This document shows, one piece after another, positions 55,222-64,000 of a stretch of 64,000 bases of DNA; the first letter of the stretch is position 1; the number at the start of each line of letters is the position of its first letter. The position numbers and the translations under genes are program-made. This stretch comes from SZUA-36 sp963704855 (lineage in GTDB: Bacteria; Pseudomonadota; Gammaproteobacteria; Xanthomonadales; SZUA-36), in NCBI GenBank assembly GCA_963704855.1, contig CAVPHY010000017.1, forward strand, positions 210,509-274,508. The letters run 5' to 3'. The notes beneath the pieces were generated by a model. That model did no database searches. It was not told the DNA's origin and was given only the letters and a program-made list of their open reading frames with translations.

Positions 55222-55521
55222 TCATACCTCTTTTAGACTTCGAGCCAGTTTTTGGGCCCTGGATATATCTCTTTGCTGACCACGCTTTGAGCCACCACAC
55301 AGCAAAACATAAACGTCATCGGCTTGTCGGGTGAAATACACCCGATAGCCCGGACCGGTGTGAATACGCATTTCCCTTACCCCGGCACCAAGGGACTCAA
55401 CATCGCCAAAGTTCCCGCGCTCAGCGGAACGAACGCGCTTAAGAATCCGGGCTTTCCCGTGCATATCTTTGAGCTTTGTAAGCCATACATCAAAGACATC
55501 TGTGCGAAGTATGGTGTTCAT
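55222..55521 (-). CDS. higB: HigB/RelE-family toxin
   Basis: 99 residues from ATG 55521. VFDVWLTKLKDMHGKARILK, RSAERGNFGDVESLGAGVRE, MRIHTGPGYRVYFTRQADDV and LLCGGSKRGQQRDISRAQKL are the standard HigB order with the R..GPGYR core. A ribosome-dependent mRNA endonuclease. Part of R6 lies ~50 bases upstream. Confidence 0.93.
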   Translation of the reverse strand: MNTILRTDVFDVWLTKLKDMHGKARILKRVRSAERGNFGDVESLGAGVREMRIHTGPGYRVYFTRQADDVYVLLCGGSKRGQQRDISRAQKLARSLKEV

Positions 55522-55571
55522 AATACCGTTGTATCCATTTGGATACAATCACACAGTTCACTATTAAGTAA

Positions 55572-55616
55572 TAGACGCTTTCAACCCGTCTACCCGTAGG
55601 TGATTTCAGTTTATGG
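55572..55616 (+). repeat. TA-associated repeat, 3' half (R6)
   Basis: CCGTAGGTGATTTCAGTTTATGG matches the ends of R1, R3 and R5; the 5' half has diverged or been replaced. Confidence 0.55.
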
Positions 55617-55948
55617 GATCTTGAATGAAGGATAACCCGAACACCTACAACTCTAACTTCGACTTGTGGGCACCTGGGATATTTAACCCCTATAGTTCCA
55701 GAATAAAGGTATCAGGCATACCTCAGAACCCGGGTGAAAACGGATAGGAAGCGGCTAATAATTCCCGGTCAAGTTGACCATGGTCATCGGGGTGTATGGC
55801 AAAACCGATAATGGATGAAACCATTTTTCTATGAGTATTCATTATTATTGAAACCCTGAGTAGAGGCGTCTGGTTAATATAAGCACCACATTGAAAGAAG
55901 CCCTAACAAAAGTGGCCAGATTCATTCTGCACAAGGTAGCATAACCAT
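55617..55948. other. 332-base intergenic region
   Basis: No gene seen. It must contain the promoter of the DUF1295 gene at 55949; an AT-rich stretch near 55830-55880 is the likeliest place, but no clear -35/-10 pair was assigned. Confidence 0.35.
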
Positions 55949-56887
55949 ATGAACATCATCGCCACGGCATTACTGTTGGTTTTTACCCTGCTGGTGGTTC
56001 CGCTTGTCAGTGTGATATTCGGAACACGACCTGGCCCGGAAGAAATTGCAGCTTTGAAAACGGTTTCCTGGATACTGCTGGCCGTCTGGCTCAGCTGTTT
56101 CATCCTCGGTGAATTGACCGCCAATGTCAGCCAGGTGGACAAGCTCTGGAGCCTGCTACCAATCATCTATGCCTGGGTGGTCGCGGACCACGGTGATTAC
56201 ACACCACGACTTTTATTAATGGCTATGCTGGTGACCGCCTGGGGCGTGCGACTCACGTATAACTTTTCACGTCACGGAGCCTACCGTTTGAAGTTCTGGA
56301 GCGGCAATGAAGACTATCGCTGGCAGGTGTTGCGGGACAAACCGGAGTTCAAACCAGCCTGGAAGTGGACCCTGTTCAATCTCGGTTTTATTTCCGGTTA
56401 CCAGAATGCATTGATCCTGATGATGACACTGCCAACCCTGGTAGCCATGCAATTTAGCGCAACACCACTGGGCCCGCTGGACTACATCGCCACCGCGCTG
56501 ATACTGGCCTTACTGGTCTATGAGACCATCGCCGATAACCAGCAATGGCGGTTTCAATCTGCCAAGTACGCCCTTATTGAAGCCGGTGAACCTTTGAGCG
56601 GCGAGTATGAAAAAGGCTTTCTGGACCGCGGTCTCTGGGCGTATTCACGTCATCCCAACTACTTTGCCGAGCAGGGCTTTTGGCTTACATTCTACTTATT
56701 CAGCGTCGCGGCCTCGGGCCAGTGGCTTAACTGGAGCATTGCCGGCGCCGTCCTGCTGGTGATCCTGTTCCGTGGCAGTTCAAATTTCAGTGAGGAAATC
56801 AGTGCGTCGAAATACCCGCAATACGCACATTACCAGGAAACGGTGCCGAGGTTTGTGCCCGCCAGGGTACGTAAACACCTCAATTAA
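55949..56887 (+). CDS. DUF1295 / steroid 5-alpha-reductase-like membrane protein
   Basis: 312 residues with about seven transmembrane segments. The C-terminal family signature is LDRGLWAYSRHPNYFAEQGF then FRGSSNFSEEISASKYPQYA. These proteins resemble steroid 5-alpha reductases and isoprenylcysteine methyltransferases; the substrate is unknown. GC-rich and intact, unlike its flanks. Confidence 0.87.
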   Translation: MNIIATALLLVFTLLVVPLVSVIFGTRPGPEEIAALKTVSWILLAVWLSCFILGELTANVSQVDKLWSLLPIIYAWVVADHGDYTPRLLLMAMLVTAWGVRLTYNFSRHGAYRLKFWSGNEDYRWQVLRDKPEFKPAWKWTLFNLGFISGYQNALILMMTLPTLVAMQFSATPLGPLDYIATALILALLVYETIADNQQWRFQSAKYALIEAGEPLSGEYEKGFLDRGLWAYSRHPNYFAEQGFWLTFYLFSVAASGQWLNWSIAGAVLLVILFRGSSNFSEEISASKYPQYAHYQETVPRFVPARVRKHLN

Positions 56888-56995
56888 AAAGCGTAAACAA
56901 TCTCCATTATGTTCAGGAGAAGGTGAGAGCGGGTAACGCTCGAGAGGGGCAGTGCATTAAGGGGTCAGAGCCCTTTTCCTGAATCACACATTAAC

Positions 56996-58095
56996 TCAAT
57001 CGCCCTCGTAATCTGCAGGCGTCTCAGCCACAGCCCGCAGCCCACCCATGGCGACACGCCAGCTCCCATCCAACATTCGGTAGTCACCTTTTCTCAACCA
57101 GGTATGCGCCTTGGATTTCTCACCTTGTTCATAGGCCCAGACGGCAACGAAACGTGAGCGCCTTGCGTCATGCACCAGGCCGCTGCTGTCGAAGGCGTCC
57201 TCAAGCATGGAGGCGGCATCAAGGTTGCACTCCCGCCAGCGCGCCAGGTGCTCGGGATGCGCCAACAGGTCACTTTTATCGTTGTTACAGCTTGCGTGGG
57301 AAAAGACAAAATTGTGACCAAGGTCAACCGGGTATCGCGACCAGGGGATGAAGTGATCGGCATTGCCTGCTACCACTTAACCGGCTTGCCGCAATAAAAA
57401 CACCTGGCCGACTGGTAGTCACGCATGACGACCCGGTAAGCATCCAGGTTTCTGCGTTCCGACCCGAACAGAAATTCAGCCAGGTCACCCCGCTCGCCAA
57501 GCAGCTTGCGGTTGCTTGCAATGCGTCTGACCTGGGTTAACCAGCCACCCTGAATCAGGTTGGTGATAAGACCATGAAAGGAACGAAAAGCAGCATGCAC
57601 ACCCGGCCGTAATTGAATACAGCCGTCTTCAAGCTGCCCTTGCCGGTAGATGAAGTCATCAACACCTCTGCCAATCACCTGCAATTTCCACAACGGCATG
57701 GTTTTGATCAACGTGACGACGCTCCGCACCAACCTCCTCCACTGCAGCACATCGCGCCTGGCCAGGTAAATAGAACCGGAATACTGTTCGCGCATATCGA
57801 CGATTGCATTAATGACCGCCGCCTGCCGACCCGTGTTCTGTTTGAGGATACCCGCCCGATCCAGGCCCGGCGTATACGGTACAGCCTGGCGCCAGTAGTA
57901 TTCGATGAACTTTTCCGCGATTTCGCCTATGGCGAGCTTCAGTCCCTCGTCAAGGCCAGGACTCAATGCATGATGCTCTACGCTCAAATCAGCCAGGGCT
58001 TGTAACAGTGCAAATTTGTAGGTGGCTACGAACTCGCCTTCGGAAAGCAGGCGTTGGATTTTGCGCAGGAACTCGAGGTCGGTGGTGGCGCTCAT
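56996..58095 (-). pseudogene. HNH endonuclease, frameshifted inside the HNH motif
   Basis: The first frame (ATG 58095) gives a helical N-terminal domain and ends ARCFYCGKPVKW at 57370. Shifting frame at about 57375 continues VAGNADHFIPWSRYPVDLGH then NFVFSHASCNNDKSDLL to 56996. Together this is a CxxC-DHFIPW-N-CNNxK HNH/McrA-type nuclease of ~365 residues. The break removes the catalytic half unless it is a sequencing error. Confidence 0.82.
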
Positions 58096-58216
58096 TTTGG
58101 ATTCTTCCAATAGGCGACTCTGGCAGGAATGATACTACAAATCACAACCGGACAATCACTCAACAGAGGGCGGCTTGTACCTGGGATTATTCCAAAAGTC
58201 ATAATAGGCAGTAGCG

Positions 58217-58960
58217 TCAGACCAAAGCGTAAACCATCTCCATCGCAAGCCCTTCTTCGTCCTTGACCGGGTTTTCAGGCAGGGTCTTAATCCCGGGAAA
58301 GTGCATTGCGGTTACCGCCCCCACCAAAGCATCCAATACATCGTCGGCCGCAACGTCTTTGCGTTTATAGGTATTGAGTGCGTCCTTGTAGCAACCCTCA
58401 GCGAATGGAAGAAACCTTGTCAAAATCTCGAGCCTTTCTTCCGCCCCTTCCCGTGTCTTTTTACCAAAGTGCAGCGGCTTGCGATCATTCAAAGCCCAGA
58501 AAGCCACCTCGGGGTGCATTTCCCTGACCTTGCCCTGCAAGTCATGCGAGCGCATGTAATCATCCACTTCGCGAATCTTGGGAACGATGTTCCAGGTTTG
58601 CATTGAGAGCTTTTTACCGACAGCCTGGCGGTTCGCTTCACTACCTTCAATATAGAAATGTTCCAGCAGCGCCACCCGCGCGGGTGCCGGAAAAACCGAC
58701 GAACCTCTTGGCTTGATGACTTTCCTGGCCGCTGAATCACACAAACGATCAATGATTGCGGATGAGGGAAGGCCAATCGGAATATCTACCAGTATCAGTT
58801 TTGCACGCCTGGCAAATAAACCAATATCCGAGTACTTTTGAGAACCGACCTAAACTGACCCCCCTTTAATATCAATACCGACGTAAAACCAACCCGTCGG
58901 GCAACCATCAATTCCGTAGACTTCCGCAGGTTGGTCAGCAGACGGACGTACATATCTTCG
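58217..58960 (-). pseudogene. DUF429 protein, copy 2 (disrupted)
   Basis: From about 58744 to 58217 it is nearly the same as the copy at 51267, including the last codons and the following bases. The N-terminal part is broken: EVYGIDGCPTGWFYVGIDIK is read in one frame, hits a stop near 58850, and resumes as KYSDIGLFARRAKLILVDIP. A further shift lies near 58940. A duplicate about 6.9 kb from copy 1. Confidence 0.85.
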
Positions 58961-59330
58961 ATGTTTTCTTTCCTGGGGAGCTGGTCCGTAGGGAGGTGGT
59001 TCGATCATGCCAACTACCATGTTTCGAGAATCCAGCTCCTGTTTCGACTCTTTTCGACAGTTCAGTAGGAATCGCTACGCACTCGCCCTTACTGGCGTGC
59101 TTAAGTACCTCGGCAGTTGAATTCGAGAGATAAACATTCCTGTCGCACTGATCACAGAAACGAACAGAGTCGACGTTTGTTTTAAATAGTTGATCCCATG
59201 TTTTCGGGCACCTGTAGGTGAATTCGCAATGGGTGATTTTTGGGTTAACTTGGCTCAGATTTTTCTCTTGTGTGATATCTGTAAAACCATCTTTTTTATG
59301 TGCGATACCCAACTCAATCAAAGCTTCCAT
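58935..59330 (-). CDS. small cysteine-rich protein
   Basis: 131 residues. FTYRCPKTWDQLFKTNVDSV then RFCDQCDRNVYLSNSTAEVL and GECVAIP match a small unnamed bacterial family with C...CxxC...C, probably zinc-binding. The last ~25 residues overlap the start of the broken DUF429 copy, so the native C-terminus may be altered. Function unknown. Confidence 0.65.
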   Translation of the reverse strand: MEALIELGIAHKKDGFTDITQEKNLSQVNPKITHCEFTYRCPKTWDQLFKTNVDSVRFCDQCDRNVYLSNSTAEVLKHASKGECVAIPTELSKRVETGAGFSKHGSWHDRTTSLRTSSPGKKTSKICTSVC

Positions 59331-59433
59331 TACAATCTATATTTCCAACAGGACTTATGCAACCTAGTAACGGGTGAGTCTGCCTACTAGCCAGATTGAC
59401 CTGAACTCATTATCAATGTTAGGAGTGCAAATT

Positions 59434-60312
59434 GTGACTTCATTTAGACGGTTAGAAAGAAGGGATGTTCGGGGGCTGCTGTGGCGGAAAAAGATTGATG
59501 CGTCACTTTTTAGAACTCAAGAGACCCCTATACCCAAGTGGGTTGCTCGCATGTGGGAGATTCCAAAACACTTTCCGAACCTGCCGTCTAAACAAACAGA
59601 ATCCAATAAGATTCAAATCTTATGGGGAAACTCTAAGTCCTGGGAAAAACTAAATGGTTGGTTGTTACTAAAATCTGGCAGGGACAATGAATATAAAATT
59701 CGTTTTTCAAAAATATTTTCCAGAAGACTAGTAACTTCTGCGCCAGGTAGTTTTTTTGAAGCCCTTGAAAGCGCTCTAAGTCATCAGAAAGACGAGGAAA
59801 CCGTTAATCGTAGCCATTGGGAGTTTTTAGATATTGAATTCATTCCGGAGGATAAGACTTTTCGGTGCCGAGTTTATTTTAACCAGAAGACCGATTTCCC
59901 CAATCTTTTCCAGGCGCTAATAAACTCACCATTGTTGGCCGCACTTGAGCAAGAACACTTGTTAAACAAAACGGTTATAAAGGCACAATTTAGTAGTTGG
60001 AAGTCATTTGAGGGGTTGGGAAACCAAGTTGAAACTCACAATTGTATCTATACACTTTTGGATTCCAAGAGCCGGAAGTTTTATATTGGGCAGGCTTCAA
60101 ATCTGCTTAGCCGACTAAAGCAACATCATAAAAATGAAGCAGCAAACTGGACAGAATATAGATATTGTACCTTACCAGCCGAGCTTTCATCTCACCGCGA
60201 AGTTATCGAAAGGTTAATCATCAATTTGATGGCCGACCTATTTCCAACCAGCGATGATGAGCGTGGAAAACTAGATGTTGACTATTTATTGACTAACTTA
60301 AAGGTTACCTAG
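59434..60312 (+). CDS. GIY-YIG domain protein
   Basis: 292 residues from GTG 59434, chosen because TTAGGAG sits 8 bases upstream. The C-terminal ~90 residues form a GIY-YIG nuclease: NCIYTLLDSKSRKFYIGQAS (from residue ~203), LLSRLKQHHKN, and a metal-binding Glu in EVIERLIINLMADL. The first 200 residues have no known match. AT-rich, unlike the left part of the window. Convergent with the broken helicase; may belong to the same defence island. Confidence 0.82.
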   Translation: MTSFRRLERRDVRGLLWRKKIDASLFRTQETPIPKWVARMWEIPKHFPNLPSKQTESNKIQILWGNSKSWEKLNGWLLLKSGRDNEYKIRFSKIFSRRLVTSAPGSFFEALESALSHQKDEETVNRSHWEFLDIEFIPEDKTFRCRVYFNQKTDFPNLFQALINSPLLAALEQEHLLNKTVIKAQFSSWKSFEGLGNQVETHNCIYTLLDSKSRKFYIGQASNLLSRLKQHHKNEAANWTEYRYCTLPAELSSHREVIERLIINLMADLFPTSDDERGKLDVDYLLTNLKVT

Positions 60313-60347
60313 ACCAAGCACTGATTTTCTTGAGATGGTGGAAAACA

Positions 60348-61958
60348 TTACCAGTAGGCAGCAAAAGCTGAATGAAGTCTTTCTAAAGAAGGATGAAAAT
60401 CAATATTATCTTCTAGATCAATAATGCCTGCTTTTGCTTTACCTCCTACTGCTGGGCCTCGTAAAACTCTTCCAATCATTTGACTGTATAAGATTGGTGA
60501 TTTGGTGGGCCTTGCAATCACCACTGTGTCTAACTTTGGCGAATCAAATCCAGTGCTGAGAATTTCATAATTAATAAGCACTTTAACTTTAGATTGGTTA
60601 AATTCCTTTATTACATTAAATCTTTCTAATTTGCTGGTTTTATAATCTAAAAATCGCGCGGTTATTCCCCTCATGGCTAGTCGCGCACAAAGCTCCTTTG
60701 AGTGGTCATTGCCACACGAAAATATGAGCACTTGATTACCAGACAATGCTTGTTTTGTTACTTCTTTACAAATTGTCTCGTTTCTATCCCTTGACCTTCC
60801 AACCTCAATTTAAAAATGTCCTCTAATAATCTTCATTTTCAATATCAGCTGCTGCCCTTATGAAGTTCTGGTCTGTTGATACTACCTGATGTACGACCTC
60901 CGAAAGTACACCTCTCATCCTCTAGTCTTTTTAACGGGATCAGAGCTCTAATACAAATGAGATTCTTTTGATAAAACTCTGCCAGACCGATATTTTCTGA
61001 AAACTCCTGAGCTGATCTTCCTGGCGTCGCAGTTAACCCAAGCAAGAGTGATTCTTTATTTCCCAACAACAACTCATTTATGCTTTTTTTATATGTAGGA
61101 GCATAAGACTTGTGTGCTTCATCGCAAACGATCAAAAGTTGGTGACCTGAGAGTTCACTAAACATTTCAGATTTTGTATTCCGGAGAGAATTGAGTTTTT
61201 GATAGGTGCAAACAATAACCTCCGGTTCACGTACTGACAGGTTTGCAGGATAATTACCATACCACCGAGTAATCTGAAGCAATTCAAATCCTTTAGAATT
61301 CCATATCTTAATAAGACTTGAAACGCACTGTTCCAAAAGTTCTTGCGAATGAGCAAGCCACAGTATTTTAGGCAAACTACTATTTAAATCTGCTTTTTTT
61401 CTAATGTATTCTACAAAGAACTCCAAAGCTGTTCGTGTCTTCCCTGCACCAGTTGGCAACTGTAGTAGTGCTCTTCTGTCAGCTCCTGCGAAAATCTTGA
61501 TAGCTTTTTGCACCAATTCTTCTTGGTATTCAAATATCAGTGGAAGCGGTTCATAGAATGTAACTAACTCATATGGAGGAAGGTTTGTGTTAAAAACTGG
61601 GAAGTATTTTTCTGAGAGGTTAAATATTTCTTTAAAAACATTAATTAAGGGGTTCTTTGCACTCCACTTCAAGTTAGCAAGATTTACTAGATTAAGCCAT
61701 ACGAATAATTTTTTTCGCAAGTTTGATCTGCCAATTCAGAGATTAAGGTAACTTGTCCAACGACGCGAGCAGTAATTTTCGTACCTTTGGAAATGATAGA
61801 ATCTCATACCCGAATAAATTTTGCACTATTCGTGAGAAAGGCTCCGCAGACTCTTCCTTAATCTCAGAGACATCGAGTAAGTCTGAAAGCTCGGATAAAC
61901 AAAGCTCAACTAATGAACCCCTATCAAGAGCTGCAAGTATATAATTGGAATCATTCAA
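60348..61958 (-). pseudogene. DEAD/DEAH-box SF2 helicase, multiply frameshifted
   Basis: Pieces in order: N-terminal region from ATG 61958 (ESAEPFSRIVQNLFGYEILS), shifts near 61740 and 61700, then EYQEELVQKAIKIFAGADRR, Walker A LPTGAGKTRTA, DEAH in IVCDEAHKSYAP, and GLTATPGRS. Shifts near 60930 and 60800 lead to VLINYEILSTGFDSPKLDTV and motif VI QMIGRVLRGP. The start overlaps the upstream gene's stop (ATGA). At least four lesions, so non-functional if the sequence is right. Confidence 0.82.
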
Positions 61959-63769
61959 TATTAAAGTAGGCCTTTAGTTCGGAAAGCCTCTCTTGCGTTC
62001 TTGCTTCAGTGCTATTCCTTATTGTCAATGTCCTTTCTTGTTGGGTTAATGGTTCCTGATTAACTTCTGCTGTAACCAATTTTCTGATGCCCCGCTGCAA
62101 GGATTTGGATAGATCTGAACTCATCGAATCCCAAGCCAAATTTGAAAGCTGTTTCTCATCATCATCTAGGTCATGAGCCTTTAATTAGAAGGGTTAGGAA
62201 TGGGCCAAAGCATCAGATACATTGCCGGCTCCAGACAAGCGGTAGTTAATAATAGTGCCAGCAGAATCAAATACGATATGTGTTAGCAAACCCGTTATTT
62301 CCAAATTTGCCTGGTATTTTCTAAACCAACCGCCCCTATAGATTTCATTCAAGTATGGAATAATCCATTCCGAATGTTCTTTCCAAGAAGGTGTTATTCC
62401 GTCCGCGTGGCGCCTCAATTGACGTAACCTACCAAATGCAAAAATCACCGCTCGACGACCAACATCCCTCGAAATAAGTTGATCAAACACTTCTCTTTTG
62501 ATGTTTGAAAACCCAAAAAGAATGTCATTCTCTAGCCCCTCAATCAATTGCCGATCTTCCTCAGGGTAGTTTTTGATCCGAAGTATATGCTCTCTCGAAA
62601 ACATGTTTTGCTAAGTTATGTTCCGCTTCTACCTCAATTTGAAGCTGCCTTACTCTCTTTGTGTAAAATTCTATAAGGCTTAACTTTCTTAAAAGAAAAT
62701 TCAAACCATCAGATACATAAGAGAGGTACTGTTTTCGAATAAGAATTGATTCGTCGGGCAAGTTCTAACTTGGAAGTAAATTCCACAATCGGTGAATCAA
62801 GAGATAACAAATCAAGAGCCTTTTCCTGTTCTTTACTAAAATCTAACCGAACAAGAGGCATCAAACCAATCTCTCTATTCAACATCAATGACATGAGACG
62901 CTCCTAAACCGTCTTCCTTCTCCTTCAGTCCGCGCCAATCAAAAACATCAAAGGTAGAGTCGAATTATTCGGAGATCCGGGGGCAATTGATCATTTTGAT
63001 TCAATTGTCTATTACCTCTTGTGCACAAATGTCATTAAGACTTTCATCATTCAGCAGGATCTTTCTTGCCTCTGTGACCTCCTCTGCCTTGGAGTTGATA
63101 TAGATAAAAGTAGTACGCACAACATCCAGCAAACCCTCAACGACGTTGTTTTGGTTCACTTTGTGAATCAAGAGAATTGTCGCTGGTATAGTCCAGGTAG
63201 ACATATCAACTTTTGGGTGTGGTAGTTTGGCCAACCGTTTCAAAGCTGAAAGCCTATGTTGACCGTCAATTGCTACAACATGTACTTTTTCTGGATTCCA
63301 TTTTACAAAAGAGTAAGCGCTCACTTCAGGGTGCACTCCGAGTTGGTAAAAACCCTTTTTTTCCCAAACTTTATAGGGAAACCCTTCAACCACCATGTCC
63401 TGGCGACTCAATAAATACTCCAAATCATTCAATATTCCTTTTTCAACTCCAACCGACTCAAATGGAATGACAGCCAATGTCAAAGGGGTCGAAATACTTA
63501 ACGGTAGTGGGGTCATCTAAATAAGGAAGGATTTCATTTATTACTCTGGAGTGATCAACATTTCTTTGAAAAAGGTCCTTGATTTTTCCACTTTTCGCTA
63601 CCCTCAATCTCCTTATCAACCTAATATTAAGAAGATCCATCTTAGAAAGTCCGGTTTGCAAATAACGGACAATGACACTATCTGACTGGCCTAGTTGTCC
63701 ATAAAAGCCACGTTTGGTTTGGTCATACAAGTTAACTGGCGGTTGAGGTAGGTTAATATTTGACATCAT
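61951..63769 (-). pseudogene. DGQHR-domain (DndB-like) protein, multiply frameshifted
   Basis: From ATG 63769: LPYLDDPTTVKYFDP, a shift near 63490, then PLTLAVIPFESVGVEKGILN and VVAIDGQHRLSALKRLAKLP with the diagnostic DGQHR. Further shifts near 63000, 62950, 62890, 62710 and 62590 join DVFDWRGLKEKEDG, GLNFLLRKLSLIEFYTKRVR, REHILRIKNYPEEDRQLIEG and KAHDLDDDEKQLSN to the stop at 61951. DGQHR proteins include the phosphorothioation regulator DndB and relatives in defence loci. Joined length is about 600 residues. Confidence 0.75.
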
Positions 63770-63775
63770 TGGTTC

Positions 63776-64000
63776 CTATTTTTCACTGAAAGCAGGTCGA
63801 CTGATAAACTTTAGAATTTCTTCAAGGACCGAGTGTGAGTCATTTTCACAAAGAAATGTATCATCAACTTCACTCGTCTCTATTGTTGCAAATATCAACT
63901 GGTCAAGTTTTCGAAACCGAAGTTCCGCTTCTTGAGCATATTCTTCAAACCTTTTCCTAAATTGATTAGCAATACGGTACTGGTACCAAGTAGAGGACAT
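63776..64000 (-). CDS. small protein of the DGQHR operon (possibly partial)
   Basis: 74 residues starting with the ATG at the window edge: MSSTWYQYRIANQFRKRFEE then AELRFRKLDQLIFATIETSE. The frame may extend beyond the window. It ends 6 bases before the DGQHR gene, so it is the same transcript. No family recognised. Confidence 0.5.
   Translation of the reverse strand: MSSTWYQYRIANQFRKRFEEYAQEAELRFRKLDQLIFATIETSEVDDTFLCENDSHSVLEEILKFISRPAFSEK

Noticed and set aside
45185..55616. The dispersed repeats as integron attC sites
   Set aside because: Only a central ~9-bp hairpin is palindromic; no clear RYYYAAC...GTTRRRY ends, and the repeats lie at the 5' side of the genes rather than the 3' side. 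Left as an unnamed repeat.

Overview
The window reads as a chromosomal segment of a free-living gammaproteobacterium. The enterobacterial-type pyrBI pair lies beside argF, there is an AddB/AddA-like nuclease-helicase pair, many secreted proteins carry Sec signals, and C-terminal GDGFE-type tails and GGGGTCAG REP palindromes recur. I cannot name a genus. The left ~44 kb is mostly intact and moderately GC-rich. The right ~20 kb is accessory, and the last ~5 kb is clearly AT-rich. No rRNA, tRNA, CRISPR array or transposase gene is visible.

Layout. 0-4.7 kb: carbamoyl-phosphate users (pyrI partial, pyrB, argF), then two TPR proteins. 4.8-11.1 kb: an AddB-like Fe-S nuclease overlapping an AddA-like helicase-nuclease. 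11.2-11.8 kb: a MazF-like toxin with an RHH antitoxin and a palindromic operator. 11.9-18.9 kb: a membrane spermidine-synthase-like protein, an exported isoaspartate methyltransferase, a thioesterase, two HIT proteins, a frameshifted SRA-HNH nuclease, a HEPN-like protein and an FMN reductase. 19-21.8 kb: folE faces an exported Gpx / SOUL haem protein / NAD(P)-binding protein group across an AT-rich region holding two sets of 11-bp direct repeats, like operators of light-sensing MerR regulators. 22-31.7 kb: a DUF4920 protein, cysM, exported katG, a beta-propeller protein and a 1312-residue secreted protein.

31.7-44.2 kb: VapBC, hydrolases, a deleted S9 peptidase, a GST, a hydrolase-OsmC fusion, HemJ, a membrane protein whose 5' end occurs as two upstream fragments, a subtilase and a DUF885 protein. 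44.2-55.6 kb is a toxin-antitoxin island: an unnamed zinc-ribbon pair, HicAB, MqsRA, HigBA and several broken modules, with a pyruvate kinase gene and a DUF429 gene embedded. Six TA modules of unrelated families (including VapBC at 32 kb) carry the same ~70-bp repeat 50-110 bp upstream of their first gene, always in the same orientation. This is the strongest candidate for an undescribed cassette-like arrangement.

55.9-64 kb: a DUF1295 membrane protein, a frameshifted HNH nuclease, a broken second copy of the DUF429 gene, a zinc-ribbon protein, a GIY-YIG protein, and a heavily frameshifted operon of a DGQHR-domain (DndB-like) gene and a DEAD/DEAH helicase, probably a decayed defence locus. 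Frameshifts are concentrated in accessory genes. Real decay and assembly error cannot be separated from the sequence alone.
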